From JBKHBQ01 sp046542305 (GTDB taxonomy: Bacteria > Bacteroidota > Bacteroidia > Bacteroidales > 4484-276), in assembly GCA_046542305.1 (NCBI GenBank), contig JBKHBQ010000237.1, forward strand, positions 1 through 6,240: a stretch of DNA of 6,240 nucleotides, written 5' to 3'. Positions 5,913 to 6,240 of this stretch are shown one piece after another (position 1 is the first letter of the stretch; every line of letters begins with the position of its first letter). The notes beneath the pieces were generated by a model. The model worked only from the letters and a program-made list of their open reading frames with translations. It did not search any database and was not told the origin of the DNA. Position numbers and translations under genes: made by a program.

Positions 5913-6240
5913 ATGATTAACGAAGAGAATTTCAGGGATCATTTCAGTCATTTCGACAAAGATATCGTGGTAGAAATCATCGACATCTTTTTGGAGGAAT
6001 ACGATGACCGTATCGATAAGATTTCGGGATTTATCGCCAAACACGACCTTGAAGCACTCCGGAAAGCCGCTCACGCCTTTAAGGGTGTGATTGCCAATTT
6101 TGAAACCGATTGCGACGCCTACCAGCACATCGAGGCCATCGAAAAAGAAAGCCGGGATATGATTGAAGAAACCAACAGCGGGAGGGTGCTTTCGGAAGAG
6201 GAAGAAAATGAATTTTACCACAACCTGCTCCAACATTTTG
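5913..6240 (+). CDS. HPt-domain phosphotransfer protein, 3' end outside the window
   Basis: The first 109 codons of a gene that runs off the right edge with no stop seen. The sequence is acidic and apparently all-helical, and contains the HPt signature LRKAAHAFKGVIANF at about 49-63. His54, in the H-x-x-K-G context, should be the phosphorylated residue. HPt proteins relay phosphate between hybrid histidine kinases and response regulators in the cytoplasm. The short region before the motif resembles a stand-alone HPt module (FLEEYDDRIDKISGFIAKHDLEAL), but other domains could follow beyond the edge. ATG 5913 follows an A-run with no Shine-Dalgarno and sits about 17 bases after a good -7 element. 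Its partner kinase and regulator are not in the window. Confidence 0.8.
   Translation, partial: MINEENFRDHFSHFDKDIVVEIIDIFLEEYDDRIDKISGFIAKHDLEALRKAAHAFKGVIANFETDCDAYQHIEAIEKESRDMIEETNSGRVLSEEEENEFYHNLLQHF

Noticed and set aside
5904..6236. 110-codon minus-strand ORF at the right edge
   Set aside because: The plus strand here encodes an HPt motif behind a good promoter; the minus-strand reading has no recognisable features.

Overview
The window looks like a chromosomal segment of a member of the Bacteroidota. Three perfect copies of the TAnnTTTG -7 element lie at sensible distances from gene starts, none of the genes has a clear Shine-Dalgarno sequence (leaders are A/T-rich), and the proteins have a Bacteroidota flavour. 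Base composition is balanced and codon use looks even across the genes. I see no mobile element, tRNA, rRNA or CRISPR array, and no gene-free stretch longer than about 115 bases.

Layout: (1) 16-1410, minus strand, a complete aminopeptidase P. (2) 1411-1524, a compact divergent control region with a promoter on each strand and a perfect 19-bp dyad at 1501-1519 that overlaps the plus-strand -7 element. (3) 1525-5859, a tightly packed plus-strand cluster: a Fur-family regulator (probably Zur), a 6-pyruvoyl-tetrahydropterin synthase/QueD-family enzyme, one continuous ORF that joins YidD to a ZnuA-type metal-binding lipoprotein, the ABC ATPase ZnuC, the permease ZnuB, and a membrane-anchored DUF192 protein. 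Junctions are TAA directly abutting ATG (2471/2472), ATGA overlaps (3692 and 5293) and a 6-nt gap (4447/4454), so at least 2046-5859 is probably one transcript. (4) From 5913 a new transcription unit starts with its own promoter and an HPt phosphotransfer protein that runs off the right edge.

Working model: the Fur-family repressor senses zinc and binds the dyad over its own promoter. When zinc is scarce, the substrate-binding lipoprotein, ATPase and permease are made and import zinc. The pterin synthase (itself a zinc enzyme), YidD and the DUF192 protein are carried along, or have an unrecognised role in metal supply or envelope maintenance. Zinc rather than manganese is inferred from the His-rich loop of ZnuA, its three candidate His ligands and the neighbouring Fur-family gene; it is not proven.

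The most unusual point is the YidD-ZnuA junction. The ORF is open throughout, but skipping one T of a five-T run at 2724-2728 would end YidD at residue 85 with TGA-TAA in tandem and leave ZnuA to start at an ATG (2745) that begins an apparently complete lipoprotein signal peptide. This is either a recent single-base fusion, a +1 slippage site, or a homopolymer error in the sequence.
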